64,000 bases of DNA from Chryseomicrobium aureum (GCF_016909155.1 NZ_JAFBFG010000010.1:1-64000), one strand, 5' to 3'. Shown: positions 27,043 to 35,573, numbered from the stretch's first letter. Program-made: numbers and translations. The notes: generated from the sequence alone by a model not told the origin.

Positions 27043-27429
27043 ATGGAAGGCGGAAGGAAATTGGCTGAGGAATGTAAACGAAATGGAACTGGAACTATTG
27101 AAACAGCTCTTGATATTCTTGTTGGAAAGTGGAAGCCTGTTATTCTTTTTCATCTTTTAGATAAAGGAACTTTGCGTTTTAGTGAACTGAATAGATTAGT
27201 ACCTGATGTGACGAAAAAGATGCTAACAACTCAATTAAGAGAATTGGAATATCATGATATAATCAATCGCAAAATATATGCACAAATCCCTCCAAAAGTT
27301 GAATATTCAATAACCGAATATGGAAAAGGATTAATGCCACTTTTGTTGTCTATGCATGAATGGGGAGTAACTCATTTAGAACACTTAGATGAACTTTACG
27401 GAAAAAGTGAAGAAACAATAAGCAAGTAG
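27043..27429 (+). CDS. HxlR-family transcriptional regulator
   Basis: 128 aa winged-helix protein. The HxlR signature is visible as ECKRNGTGTIETALDILVGKWKPVILFHLL, then LRFSELNRLVPDVTKKMLTTQLRELE (recognition helix) and YSITEYGKGLMPLL (wing). The single N-terminal Cys may sense electrophiles, as in YodB/HypR-type members. The start is ATG 27043, or TTG 27061 with GGCGGAAGG before it. Divergent from the QorB-like oxidoreductase, which it probably controls together with itself. Confidence 0.85.
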   Translation: MEGGRKLAEECKRNGTGTIETALDILVGKWKPVILFHLLDKGTLRFSELNRLVPDVTKKMLTTQLRELEYHDIINRKIYAQIPPKVEYSITEYGKGLMPLLLSMHEWGVTHLEHLDELYGKSEETISK

Positions 27430-27528
27430 AACGAGCTGAAAATAAAATAGCGAACTGAATCTTGAGGTGGAAAGAATGTAACAATTCTTTCCATCTATTT
27501 TTAGTTCACGATATAATAAAATATAGAA

Positions 27529-27648
27529 GTCGAAGGTGCAGGGCATTATCTTTGGCTTAGCAAGAGGGAAATATTGAAGCGACTACTTATAAAGTTTATT
27601 ACCTCACCAAGGTTAAAGGGGACAACTCATGAAAATCATAAAGTATGA
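27529..27648 (+). pseudogene. Possible C-terminal relic of an alpha/beta hydrolase
   Basis: Reading from 27529, VEGAGHYLWLSKREILKRLL resembles the C-terminal His loop of alpha/beta hydrolases (EGAGH). No upstream domain exists, and the small lipoprotein on the other strand ends abruptly at the same place, which suggests a deletion junction near 27640. Confidence 0.3.
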
Positions 27649-27860
27649 GTCCCGGTACGAAGAGGGATGGTTGCATCTGCTTTTAATAACACAAAGTCAT
27701 TTTCCCCATATTCCATTAAAAATGAATCTTCATTTAGCTCTATCACTTCACCTCTAAAATCTTCATTTATTGTTTGAGACATGTTTGTTTGCTCTTCATC
27801 CATGCATCCGACTAAGAGCAGAAGGAAATATAGCAAAATAGATATTCTGATAATCCTCAA
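27636..27860 (-). CDS. Small lipoprotein, perhaps truncated (YobA/DUF3221-like)
   Basis: 74 aa. Lipoprotein signal with lipobox LLLLVGC about residue 19, then DFRGEVIELNEDSFLMEYGENDF, which resembles the repeat of YobA-like lipoproteins. Start TTG 27860 is chosen because AAAGGAG lies 8 nt upstream. YobA-like proteins are usually longer than 100 residues, so the C-terminus may have been lost. Confidence 0.5.
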   Translation of the reverse strand: MRIIRISILLYFLLLLVGCMDEEQTNMSQTINEDFRGEVIELNEDSFLMEYGENDFVLLKADATIPLRTGTHTL

Positions 27861-27974
27861 GTTAACGCTCCTTTGCAAAATAGCATTGGTGTTACAAGTA
27901 TAAGGAATAGAACTGTTAAGTTAGGAGAAGTCTACCATATGGAGTGCTTTGTTGGAAGGTACTTCAAAAAATAA

Positions 27975-28007
27975 AAAGCCAGAAGATGACAAAGTCTCCT
28001 GGCTTTA
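27975..28007 (-). terminator. Terminator after the 28017-28667 gene
   Basis: On the minus strand AAAGCCAGGAGACTTTG pairs with the CTTCTGGCTTT arm and runs into TTTATTTTTT. Confidence 0.75.
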
Positions 28008-28016
28008 TTATGAATA

Positions 28017-28667
28017 CTAAGTAGACTTTTGATTTGAAAACCGAATCGCCGTCCATAGTAAAGTGATAATCAAGAACAATTCAAATGCATTGGTTGCAGC
28101 GTCGCTTCCGATATCGAAGAGAACAGCACTGCCGATAGCCATGGCAATAGTTCCGACAAGCATCCACCACCACTTCTTCTTCCACGCAAGTAAAATTCCA
28201 GCAATCAATAAGCCGATCAACACAATGAGAATCATTGGAGGTGGTCCTGACGCAGTTTCTACTGCTGCGTAGCTCAAGACGCCGTATGATTCCTGTACAG
28301 TTAATTCGAGTCCTCGGATTTCCACAATAATTTCTACAATCGTAGCCACAATCCAAAGAACCACAAAACTCACAACAAACCATGTTTTAAACGCTATATG
28401 AATACCCGCTTCACGTAGGATGAATAAAGAAAAAAGAAGTAGTGGCGGTGTGAACAACGCATGAATCCAGAAGCGACCCAGATTTAAGTTCTCAAGAAGT
28501 GTGCCCTCACTAATCAAATGACCGATTGCCAAAACTCCATTGTCGTAAATGAGTCCGATGATAGTGAGGAAGAGAATAACAGAGGCGGTCTTTGAATGTT
28601 TCTTGAATCCCCAGATTAAACTAGCTATGTAGGCTACTGCAAACAAACCAAAAATTAGTGGATCCAC
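28017..28667 (-). CDS. Polytopic membrane protein of unknown function
   Basis: 216 aa with about six to seven membrane spans (for example FGLFAVAYIASLIWGF, TASVILFLTIIGLIYDNGVLAIG, WIHALFTPPLLLFSLFIL, TWFVVSFVVLWIVATIVEI, MILIVLIGLLIAGILLAW). Conserved-looking His and Asp lie within spans 2 and 3. Start GTG 28667 follows GAAAGGATG. No family is named with confidence. Single gene with its own terminator. Confidence 0.6.
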   Translation of the reverse strand: MDPLIFGLFAVAYIASLIWGFKKHSKTASVILFLTIIGLIYDNGVLAIGHLISEGTLLENLNLGRFWIHALFTPPLLLFSLFILREAGIHIAFKTWFVVSFVVLWIVATIVEIIVEIRGLELTVQESYGVLSYAAVETASGPPPMILIVLIGLLIAGILLAWKKKWWWMLVGTIAMAIGSAVLFDIGSDAATNAFELFLIITLLWTAIRFSNQKST

Positions 28668-28845
28668 AGAATCATCCTTTCCTTTTTTATATGTATTCTT
28701 TACCCTGAAAAAAATGATGATAACTTAATTCGAACTATCAAAAAAAATGTACCAAACATCTAGGAAAGATGGAACTAAATGGTATAATTAAAACGTATAA
28801 AAAGAATTAAAAGAATAGTGCAATTATTAATTGGGGGGTTATGGG

Positions 28846-29505
28846 ATGAGAGAAAGAAGATATTGGTTGGTTTTCGCAAGCGTAGGAATTGCATTGTCTA
28901 TTCTATTTTATTTTGGAGCTTACAACTACTTAAATGGAGCACCGTTTCTAGCGTTGTTTTTGAGCATTGTCGTACTATTTGTTTTAGTGATTCCAGTAGC
29001 TCGCACCTTAGCCCGAAAGTTTGAAAAAGTAACATCAGAAAAAACTAAGAAGTGGTATACAGTCATGGCTGTGGGTCTAGCTGTAATCACAAGTGCTTCA
29101 CTCGTTTTTAGTCTTTATGATGAGTACCGTGTGAAAAGCTTGGATCACGCTTTTGATTTTCAACCAGAAAAAGCGTTACATTTGCAAGTCGATTTATCTG
29201 GTGAGATGTACATAATTGAAGACAAACAAGCCATTGCAGAATGGAAAACATTTTTGAATCAATATGAAGTAAAGAAAATGAATGATCGAAAATGGAACGC
29301 AGATGTATCGAACGAGCAAGGCTTTATGGTAAGTCTAATTTTCGAAGATAACTGGACAGGCGGGTCGGTTTATGAAAATCGTTTAATTAACTATGGAGAT
29401 ATGGATTACTATCAAGTTTTAAATGGTCCGGTGGATATCGCTTGGGTGACGGATTTTGTGGATCGACATCAATCCCTTACTGCGAAACTAGTGGAGACGA
29501 AATGA
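28846..29505 (+). CDS. Membrane protein with three N-terminal spans, unknown
   Basis: 219 aa. Spans at about residues 7-27, 35-55 and 72-92 are followed by a ~125-residue soluble domain with VDLSGEMYIIEDKQAIAEWKTF and PVDIAWVTDFVDRHQ. No family is recognised. ATG 28846 is preceded by TTGGGGGGTT. A TATAAT at 28783-28788 may be its -10. It overlaps the following GNAT pseudogene by 4 bp. Confidence 0.6.
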   Translation: MRERRYWLVFASVGIALSILFYFGAYNYLNGAPFLALFLSIVVLFVLVIPVARTLARKFEKVTSEKTKKWYTVMAVGLAVITSASLVFSLYDEYRVKSLDHAFDFQPEKALHLQVDLSGEMYIIEDKQAIAEWKTFLNQYEVKKMNDRKWNADVSNEQGFMVSLIFEDNWTGGSVYENRLINYGDMDYYQVLNGPVDIAWVTDFVDRHQSLTAKLVETK

Positions 29506-29828
29506 TACGTAAAGCATATCAAGACGAATCACTTCCGATTGAGCTGCTGTTACTGGCTGACCCGTCTGAAAAGCAGATTCATTCCTACGTTTCCTCAGGT
29601 CACTGTTATCTTGCTGAATATGAAGGTGCATGTAGAGGTGTTTATGTACTCCAAGAAAAAACACCTTAGACAATCGAGCTGATGAATGTTGCAGTCGCTG
29701 AGAGCTGGCAGGGGAAAGGTTTAGGGAAGCAGCTAATTCTTCATGCGAGTGCTTATTTCGATGGATGGACAATGACGGACCAAGACGACTTTTATTTATT
29801 CTCGTTTCATGGTGGGCAACTAGCTTAG
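29502..29828 (+). pseudogene. GNAT acetyltransferase (YvbK-like) with in-frame stop and lost C-terminus
   Basis: MIRKAYQDESLPIELLLLADPSEKQIHSY is a YvbK-type GNAT N-terminus. A TAG at 29667 interrupts the frame after LQEKTP, and the same frame continues TIELMNVAVAESWQGKGLGKQLILHA, the acetyl-CoA loop, before running into unrelated sequence and a stop at 29828. The stop and the missing final strand indicate a decayed gene. Confidence 0.75.
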
Positions 29829-29890
29829 GGACAGGCTTAAAAATGTGAGACACTTTCTCTAAAGTAACGTCTACTAGATAAAGAGGAGTG

Positions 29891-30406
29891 ATGCAGTTGA
29901 AGCGATTAGGCAGTATTTTAACTTTGGTCATCTTTTTAGTAGTAGTGGGCTGTTCAGATGAAAATGAAGCAACTAGTGAAGTGAAAGTAGAAAACGGCAC
30001 TGTTCAGACTACCCAATCATCAGAGGCTACAGTTCTAGAACCCCCAGATTTCACTATTACGGTGGGAGAGAAAACGATTCATCCAATCCTTGGCACATAC
30101 AGTTGGACAGTTGACAATGGAGATGGAACAGGAGAAGGAATCGAGGCAGACTCAGAAGCTCCGCCGGATTTAGTAAGAGGGACGAACCCCTTACAGCTAA
30201 CAGCTACAAGCTCTGTAAAATTCAACTTTGAGGAGCCGCCCACTCATTATATTTTGAATATATGGGATGAAAACTACACGGTTGTTAGACAAACAAAAGA
30301 TGTAGATCTATCTGAGATGGGTATCGTCATCTACGAAGTTATAGCCTATTGGGAACAAGGAACAGCTAGTTATGCGTTTGCTGTAGAGGTTATTGCAGAG
30401 CCTTGA
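29891..30406 (+). CDS. Lipoprotein of unknown function
   Basis: 171 aa (169 if TTG 29897, which is 8 nt from AGAGGAG, is the true start). Lipoprotein signal LGSILTLVIFLVVVGC, an acidic/Ser linker, then a beta-rich domain with TILGTYSWT-like and GTGEGIEADSEAPPDLVRG segments and a C-terminus ending YEVIAYWEQGTASYAFAVEVIAE. No enzyme motif. It probably sits on the outer membrane face. Confidence 0.65.
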   Translation: MQLKRLGSILTLVIFLVVVGCSDENEATSEVKVENGTVQTTQSSEATVLEPPDFTITVGEKTIHPILGTYSWTVDNGDGTGEGIEADSEAPPDLVRGTNPLQLTATSSVKFNFEEPPTHYILNIWDENYTVVRQTKDVDLSEMGIVIYEVIAYWEQGTASYAFAVEVIAEP

Positions 30407-30421
30407 AATCGAAAATAAATT

Positions 30422-30706
30422 TCAAGCCGACTGAAAACCGAAAATAGCAATAAAACTTAGTAAACCAGTAGCGATGAGAAGTAGCGCATTTGCGGAAACA
30501 AGTACGAATTTATAAGTGTTTTTAGTACTTAGCAATGCAAAGACAAACGCGATAACACTGTACATCATAAAAATGATTATAAATGGCTGACCGGCTGTGT
30601 GGAATGTAAGTATGCTTGCCCATACGCTTTCTTGCGACATAGAAAAAAGGATACTGTATCCAAGAAGTAAAAAAATAAAGGAAATGATAGGGAATACTTT
30701 CTTCAT
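30422..30706 (-). CDS. Small three-span membrane protein
   Basis: 94 aa with three or four hydrophobic segments (VFPIISFIFLLLGYSILFS, FIIIFMMYSVIAFVFALL, FVLVSANALLLIATGLLSFIAIF). ATG 30706 follows AAGGAGG at 7 nt. No family is recognised. Confidence 0.6.
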   Translation of the reverse strand: MKKVFPIISFIFLLLGYSILFSMSQESVWASILTFHTAGQPFIIIFMMYSVIAFVFALLSTKNTYKFVLVSANALLLIATGLLSFIAIFGFQSA

Positions 30707-30754
30707 AAACACCCTCCTTAATGAAACAACCCCAGGGGTTACATCAAAAACATA

Positions 30755-32203
30755 TTAAAGTTCGATAATACGAGTAGCTACTCGCTCGACAAAGGCCTGG
30801 TCATGTTCAATAAACAGTAAGGTAGGCTTATAAGTAGCTATCATTTTCTCGATTTGGTTCTGATTGTAGACGTCCAAATAATTGAGTGGCTCATCCCATA
30901 AGTAGAGTTCTGCAGGCGTACAGAGAGACTTCGCAAACTCAACTTTTTTCTTTTGGCCTTCACTCATTTCTTCGATGGGCACTGAAAAAATATCGCGAGT
31001 GAAGCCTAGAATACGTAAATTGTTTAGGAACAATGTGTAATCTAGTTTGTGCGAATCTGCGAACTCTTTTAGCGTACCTTTGTGGGAAGTGGTTTGAGAA
31101 ACATGACTCTTCACTAAGTGCTCGGATAAACGAATTTCTCCTTCTGCTTTCACTTCACCAGGCGAACCTTGAAGAAAATTCATGAGCGTAGTTTTTCCTG
31201 AACCATTTGCTCCGACCACTGCGATTTGTTCACCTTGATAGAGTTCAAACGAAATTGGCTCGAACAAGGGGGTTCCATCATAGGACAAAGTCAATTCCTT
31301 CACACGCACCACTGGATTTCGATGAGATTTCATGACTTGAATGGTCAAATCATCGACTTTTTCGATATTCTTCAGTAAAGTTTTTTTCTCTTCGATTTTT
31401 TCATTCGTCCGTTGCTGAATCGCTTTTCCACGTTTCATCATACGTTTTGCAATCGCATTGCCGAACGGGTCATTGCCTGAAGGTTTCTCTCGTTCCAGCC
31501 CCCAGTCTATTTTCTCACGCGCTGATTTTTCAATTCGCGCAATCTCAGACTTCAACGAGTTGTTTTTCTCAAGTTCGAATTGATCTTGTTGTGTTTTCTG
31601 TGCCTCGTACGTTGAAAAGTCACCTTTGTAGAGGATGACTTGGCTACGCTCAATTGCGAGCACATGATCAATCACAGCATTTAAAAATTTCCGGTCATGA
31701 CTGATGACAATATAGCCACTTTTTTTATTCAGGTACGAAGCAAGATGGTGTCTTCCTCGAATGTCCAAGTGATTTGTCGGTTCATCTAGCAGAGCGAATC
31801 GATTATCTTCACAAAACAACGCAGCAAGCATCACACGTGTTTGTTCGCCGCCGGAGAGTTGAGAAAAAGGCTGCCACAGAATATCTTTGTCCATTCCAAG
31901 TAAATGACATTCCCGCTCAAGCTTCCATTGTTCAGTAGGAAAGACCTCATCAATTGCAAAGTAAACGGGAAGGTCGGGTTGTAAAATCGTCAACGGGAAG
32001 TAGACGAATTCGTGATCCGTGAGTACCTCTCCTTGATAGTCAAGTTTGTTCATAAGAAGCTTGAGCAAAGTCGTCTTTCCTCGTCCGTTTCGTCCAACAA
32101 AGCCAAGCTTCCAAGATGTGTCCAGAGTCAATGAAACATCTTTAAATAATGGTGCATCTAGTAAATCATAGGCAAACGTTACGTGTCTAAGTTCTATCGG
32201 CAT
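30755..32203 (-). CDS. ABC-F ATPase, Lsa-like (ribosome-protection type)
   Basis: 482 aa, two ATP-binding domains without membrane part. Domain 1: Walker A GRNGRGKTTL, signature LSGGEQTRV, Walker B FALLDEPTNHLD. Domain 2: GANGSGKTTL, MSEGQKKKVEFAKSL, LYLWDEPLNYLD. The inter-domain linker (about 195-285) is long and highly charged, and SWKLGFVGRNGRGK plus the truncated antibiotic-domain layout are as in Lsa/Vga proteins, which dislodge lincosamides, pleuromutilins or streptogramin A from the ribosome. Specificity cannot be told from sequence. AGGAGG precedes the start. The leader contains an upstream ORF and a terminator, suggesting drug-inducible attenuation. Confidence 0.88.
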   Translation of the reverse strand: MPIELRHVTFAYDLLDAPLFKDVSLTLDTSWKLGFVGRNGRGKTTLLKLLMNKLDYQGEVLTDHEFVYFPLTILQPDLPVYFAIDEVFPTEQWKLERECHLLGMDKDILWQPFSQLSGGEQTRVMLAALFCEDNRFALLDEPTNHLDIRGRHHLASYLNKKSGYIVISHDRKFLNAVIDHVLAIERSQVILYKGDFSTYEAQKTQQDQFELEKNNSLKSEIARIEKSAREKIDWGLEREKPSGNDPFGNAIAKRMMKRGKAIQQRTNEKIEEKKTLLKNIEKVDDLTIQVMKSHRNPVVRVKELTLSYDGTPLFEPISFELYQGEQIAVVGANGSGKTTLMNFLQGSPGEVKAEGEIRLSEHLVKSHVSQTTSHKGTLKEFADSHKLDYTLFLNNLRILGFTRDIFSVPIEEMSEGQKKKVEFAKSLCTPAELYLWDEPLNYLDVYNQNQIEKMIATYKPTLLFIEHDQAFVERVATRIIEL

Positions 32204-32244
32204 GCAAAAAACCTCCTACTAATCGAGTTGCATGCACACGCATT

Positions 32245-32340
32245 CTACAAAAAAACCTCCCACGAAGTCGTGGAAGGAAAAGTATACGAACATAAATAAA
32301 CTTTACGAAGCCGTAAAGGGTTATAAATGGTCAGACTCAT
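32245..32340 (-). promoter_or_regulatory. ABC-F leader: 31-codon upstream ORF and attenuator
   Basis: On the minus strand an ATG at 32340, with AGATAGG before it, opens a 31-codon peptide starting MSLTIYNPLRLRKVYL and stopping at 32245. Within it CTTTACG/CGTAAAG (about 32300-32317) forms one hairpin, and a second, CCTTCCACGA/CGTGGGAGG followed by seven T (32249-32276), is a rho-independent terminator 45 nt before the ABC-F start. UCGUAAAG of hairpin 1 can also pair with part of the CUUCCACGA arm, giving an antiterminator. This fits ribosome-stalling attenuation known for ARE ABC-F genes. Confidence 0.6.
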
Positions 32341-32490
32341 CCTATCTTTTCGTAAAAATGCGTATACATTTTAACGTGAAAAATAGAATTAAGAAATCAT
32401 TGACCATTCATCATCCCTTCTAGTAAGTTAGTTCGAGTATAGAGCAGGATAACGCTTTTTTCAAGTTATTTACTAAGTGGAGGTGGCAGT

Positions 32491-33018
32491 ATGAAAAAGA
32501 TAGCATTGATCGGTTCGAGTGGAGCAGGGAAGTCTACCCTATCCCGAGAGCTTACGGAAATACTCTCCATTCCGGTTTATCATCTCGACCAATTGAATTG
32601 GCGAGCAGGGTGGGAAGAAGTATCAAGGGACGAGCAGATACGACTTCAAGATGAGATTTTTGAAAAGGACCAGTGGATTATCGATGGGAATTATGGAGGA
32701 ACGCTTTCTAAGCGAATGGAAGAAGCAGATACTATCCTCTTTTTTGATTTCCCACGGCTACTTTGCATCACACGAGCAGCTAAACGAGTGATGAAGTACC
32801 GCAACACCGTGCGACCGGATATGGCGGAAGGGTGCCCTGAACATTTTGATCTTGAGTTCTTCAAATACATTTGGAAATTTCCTGAGCAAAAAACGCCGCA
32901 TATTATCAATCGGTTGCGCGAACTTCCATCGGATAAGCGCGTCGTGCATTTCAGAAAACCGAGTGATGTGGAACGGTTTTTAGAGAATTTAATAAAAAAA
33001 CAAGCGCAGAAGAAATGA
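32491..33018 (+). CDS. P-loop kinase-like protein (FlaR/adenylate-kinase-like)
   Basis: 175 aa. Walker A GSSGAGKST at residues 8-16, HLDQLNWRAGW and QWIIDGNYGGTLSKRMEEADTILFFDFP are hallmarks of the small family annotated as DNA topology modulation protein FlaR, structurally like adenylate kinases. The biochemical substrate is not established. GGAGGTGG precedes the start. It is divergent from the ABC-F gene. Confidence 0.82.
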   Translation: MKKIALIGSSGAGKSTLSRELTEILSIPVYHLDQLNWRAGWEEVSRDEQIRLQDEIFEKDQWIIDGNYGGTLSKRMEEADTILFFDFPRLLCITRAAKRVMKYRNTVRPDMAEGCPEHFDLEFFKYIWKFPEQKTPHIINRLRELPSDKRVVHFRKPSDVERFLENLIKKQAQKK

Positions 33019-33030
33019 TGTCTGTGCCTG

Positions 33031-33330
33031 TTAAAACATATGCTCTTCGGTATTCGAAAGCTTAATCATCCGCAGATATGTGATCATAACCACTAGTAGA
33101 ACTAAACCGAACAGTACGAATGTGTACGCTGTAGGACCAAAGAAAATATTAAACAGCATGACAAGTGCGATACTTAGACCGGAAACTATAGCTGAACGTT
33201 TCCGAGACTTTGCTGTGATGAATTGATCCCTTTCGCAATTCGGGCATTTCATACCGGGCCAAATCGAAAACGAGCGCTTTAGTGTTTCGCCAAGACTCCA
33301 GGTGTGGCCGCATGTTTGGCAGACAGGCAT
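33031..33330 (-). CDS. Zinc-ribbon membrane protein, CXXC-20-CXXC type
   Basis: 99 aa. Residues 4-30 hold CQTCGHTW..MKCPNC, two CXXC pairs about 20 residues apart as in the TIGR04104 family, followed by two membrane spans (AIVSGLSIALVMLFNIFFG, AYTFVLFGLVLLVVMITYL). Start 33330 has AAGGAGGTG at 6 nt; the longer frame is rejected. The function is unknown. Confidence 0.75.
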   Translation of the reverse strand: MPVCQTCGHTWSLGETLKRSFSIWPGMKCPNCERDQFITAKSRKRSAIVSGLSIALVMLFNIFFGPTAYTFVLFGLVLLVVMITYLRMIKLSNTEEHMF

Positions 33331-33398
33331 AAAATCCACCTCCTTATTTTTGGAAGGTTGCATATCTTTACCCTAACATGATGGAGGAGTAGGTTCAA

Positions 33399-34679
33399 TC
33401 AATGGCTTTTTTTGTAACGAGTTGCTGGACCATTGCCAATCCGATTAATAATATTTTGGTTAACTAATTCCGCTAATAACTTTCTAACAGAAGATTTACT
33501 TTTGTTAAGGGCTATTTCTAAATCTTTAGCAGTGAATGAGGACTTGCTTTCTAAAAAGTTATTTAAGCTTTCATCAATTTCATCTCTTGTAGTCTGATCC
33601 TTTTTAGGGAGTGTAACAACAAACGAGTTTGGGCCAATTGACCAAAATGGTTGAACGCTATTTTTACTATAACTTTCCAGAATCCTTTGTAGACCAGTTC
33701 CATAACTTTCAATCCATTTTAAGCGATAAAGAATGTTCGCTAGTTTTGTGTTTCTACTTTGAGAAATCCCAAGTTCAATATCTTCTTGAGTCAAACCTTT
33801 TACTAAACCACCAACTGAAACTAGTTCGATTCGATTTGTGAATATATGGATTAGTGTGCTGCTAGAAAAACTATAATCTCTGTGTGTGGCTGCATTAATC
33901 AATGCTTCACGTAATGCATATGAAGGGTAGCTCTCCTGTTCAACTCTTTGAAGTCCCTTGAATGCAGAGTTTTTTTCATTGTGTAGAGAGAGGTACTCAA
34001 AAGCAGATTCAATCTGTTTCAATAGCGATCCAGTAAATTCCTTTCTATCTTGAAACTCTAATTTGTCCACCCCTACATAACGAGCACATTTAATTGTGTG
34101 TTCACATTGGTCCGAGAGTAACAAACCAACGTTGGTATAATAACCTTCAGCATTTATGATTCCCAATGTGCGCATGTTGGATTCTAGTAAGCTTAGTCCA
34201 TTTTTTTTGAATATTGCTTCTGCATCCGTAAATGTCAAATCTTGCTCCATGCTCCTCATGGTTTCAAAGTTTGTGCCGTCAGTTTCAATAATCATTTGAC
34301 GAATGTTTTCTTCAGATGCATTTGTTACTGATGTCCCATAGCGAATAAAAACTCCTGAAGGGCGGAGACCCTTACCTTTTAAATGATAAGGTCGTCTACT
34401 ACCTACACTAACTGAAATTTTGACTACATCTTTGTCATCAATTGTTTCTATTGATAATGTTGTATGCATCAGTATGTCTGGTTGTATACTATCATGTACA
34501 ATGTTTGAAACATCTTCTAAAATTCTTTTGGGGTTATCTAATCCAACTACTGATCCATCATCGTCTACTCCTATATATAAATCTCCGCCAGAGGTATTTG
34601 CAAAGGCAATAATTTCTTTTTTTATTCCTTCTGTTAATTCTCTTTTAAATTCTAATGTTAATGATTCTTCGAATTTCAA
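33399..34679 (-). CDS. AlbA_2/Schlafen-like DNA-binding regulator with GHKL-like domain
   Basis: 426 aa. N-terminal AlbA_2 domain (LEFKRELTEGIKKEIIAFANTSGGDLYIGVDDDGSVVG), a middle segment, then an ATPase-like region with ALREALINAATHRDY and GLVKGLTQEDIELGISQSRN (HATPase_c_4), and a C-terminal winged helix (FTAKDLEIALNKSKSSVRKLLAELVNQNIINRIG). Proteins of this layout are transcription regulators or RecG-like helicase relatives of unclear role. TTG 34679 is the best start because GAGGTGA lies 6 nt before it. The AT-rich composition and palindromic promoter region suggest a self-regulated accessory gene. Confidence 0.75.
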   Translation of the reverse strand: MKFEESLTLEFKRELTEGIKKEIIAFANTSGGDLYIGVDDDGSVVGLDNPKRILEDVSNIVHDSIQPDILMHTTLSIETIDDKDVVKISVSVGSRRPYHLKGKGLRPSGVFIRYGTSVTNASEENIRQMIIETDGTNFETMRSMEQDLTFTDAEAIFKKNGLSLLESNMRTLGIINAEGYYTNVGLLLSDQCEHTIKCARYVGVDKLEFQDRKEFTGSLLKQIESAFEYLSLHNEKNSAFKGLQRVEQESYPSYALREALINAATHRDYSFSSSTLIHIFTNRIELVSVGGLVKGLTQEDIELGISQSRNTKLANILYRLKWIESYGTGLQRILESYSKNSVQPFWSIGPNSFVVTLPKKDQTTRDEIDESLNNFLESKSSFTAKDLEIALNKSKSSVRKLLAELVNQNIINRIGNGPATRYKKSH

Positions 34680-34700
34680 AGCCAATCACCTCATTAATTG

Positions 34701-34748
34701 ATTATTTATATTATAATCAATAGTAATCGATTATAATCGATTAATCAA
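34701..34748 (-). promoter_or_regulatory. Repeated ATCGATTA operator before the AlbA_2 gene
   Basis: TAATCGATTATAATCGATTA (34724-34743) is both a direct repeat and palindromic, flanked by ATTGATTA and TAATCAATA copies. It covers the likely promoter of the AlbA_2 gene, so autoregulation is plausible. Confidence 0.5.
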
Positions 34749-34758
34749 TACATACAAA

Positions 34759-34784
34759 TGAAACGATTTTAATTTATACTCGTA
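34759..34784 (+). promoter_or_regulatory. Sigma-W-type promoter
   Basis: TGAAAC (34759-34764), exactly 16 bp, CGTA (34781-34784): a full consensus match. It lies 36 bp before the gene at 34821. Confidence 0.7.
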
Positions 34785-34820
34785 GTACAATGTAGGAAGT
34801 AAGAAGCGAGGGTATTCACA

Positions 34821-35222
34821 ATGAAATGGATTGAAAAAATCAAGTATTCCCGGTACCAAGAGAAAATGTTAAAAAAGGTCCGAAAGCAGACGGATCGACT
34901 GGTGAAGCAGGACCGTTTAGATGAACTATTCCCATATCTGACTGCTGAGCTGGATGCAAGTTGGCTTTCCAATCCTGCCAAAGCGGATTTATTGATTTAT
35001 ATGGCAAGTCGCTTCAAGGAAAAAGGGGATGCGCCAAATGCTGCTACTGGCTATGATATGGCGTTGCAGTTGGTCAAACAGAAGGAGTTCGAGTATCATA
35101 AAGAACTTCAAAACATCTTAAATGTGTTTCGATATGCTGGACGTGAAGATTTAGTTGAAGAATGGCGAGCAGATTTTCACACGCGTGTTTCGTATGATAA
35201 GAAGTTTAAAGATTTGACGTAA
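34821..35222 (+). CDS. Hypothetical helical protein, probable sigma-W target
   Basis: 133 aa, soluble, rich in Lys and alpha-helix (MKWIEKIKYSRYQEKMLKKVRKQTDRLVKQDRLDELF split by Pro), with a TPR-like central part (ADLLIYMASRFKEKGDAPNAATGYDMALQLV). No family is recognised. The consensus sigma-W promoter directly upstream makes it a likely envelope-stress gene. Two very short membrane ORFs follow. Confidence 0.65.
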   Translation: MKWIEKIKYSRYQEKMLKKVRKQTDRLVKQDRLDELFPYLTAELDASWLSNPAKADLLIYMASRFKEKGDAPNAATGYDMALQLVKQKEFEYHKELQNILNVFRYAGREDLVEEWRADFHTRVSYDKKFKDLT

Positions 35223-35284
35223 AGCCAAGATACTTAATTAAAGTTTGAAGAGCTATCTATGTAGTAAGAAGGAGGCATTAATGT

Positions 35285-35380
35285 ATGGCAGATATTCTAA
35301 TCTTTGGTCTAATCGGAATCGGTATAGTGACAGGTGTTGTTATGATAGTGATGGGAGTAAAAATAACACTCAAAAGGTAA
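35285..35380 (+). CDS. Single-span microprotein, 31 aa
   Basis: ADILIFGLIGIGIVTGVVMI is one membrane segment, followed by a short basic tail (KITLKR). AGGAGG lies 8-11 nt upstream; an overlapping ATG at 35281 in another frame encodes a non-hydrophobic peptide and is less likely. Too short for family assignment. One of five such ORFs in this window. Confidence 0.45.
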   Translation: MADILIFGLIGIGIVTGVVMIVMGVKITLKR

Positions 35381-35447
35381 GTGCCTTTGATAAATAACTC
35401 GTAATTAATTTCTCACGAAGAAATTTAAAATGAGAGGCGGCAAGACT

Positions 35448-35540
35448 ATGGGAAGTATGTTGATGTGGTTATTAGTCCTTTGTGTAGTAACAATTGTCGG
35501 AGGACTCTTGTTGTCTTATATATTTCTTAAAAAAGGTTGA
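35448..35540 (+). CDS. Single-span microprotein, 30 aa (LSYxFLKK tail)
   Basis: MWLLVLCVVTIVGGLLLSYI spans the membrane and ends IFLKKG. AGAGGCGG lies about 8 nt before the ATG. The C-terminal LSYIFLKKG matches LSYKFLKPD of the ORF at 36482, indicating a shared family. Confidence 0.45.
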   Translation: MGSMLMWLLVLCVVTIVGGLLLSYIFLKKG

Positions 35541-35573
35541 ATCTATGCGAGTTAGAATCAATAAATGATGGAA

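Noticed and set aside
30755-32203. ABC drug exporter
   Set aside because: No membrane domain and no permease gene adjacent; the two-domain ABC-F layout indicates ribosome protection rather than efflux.
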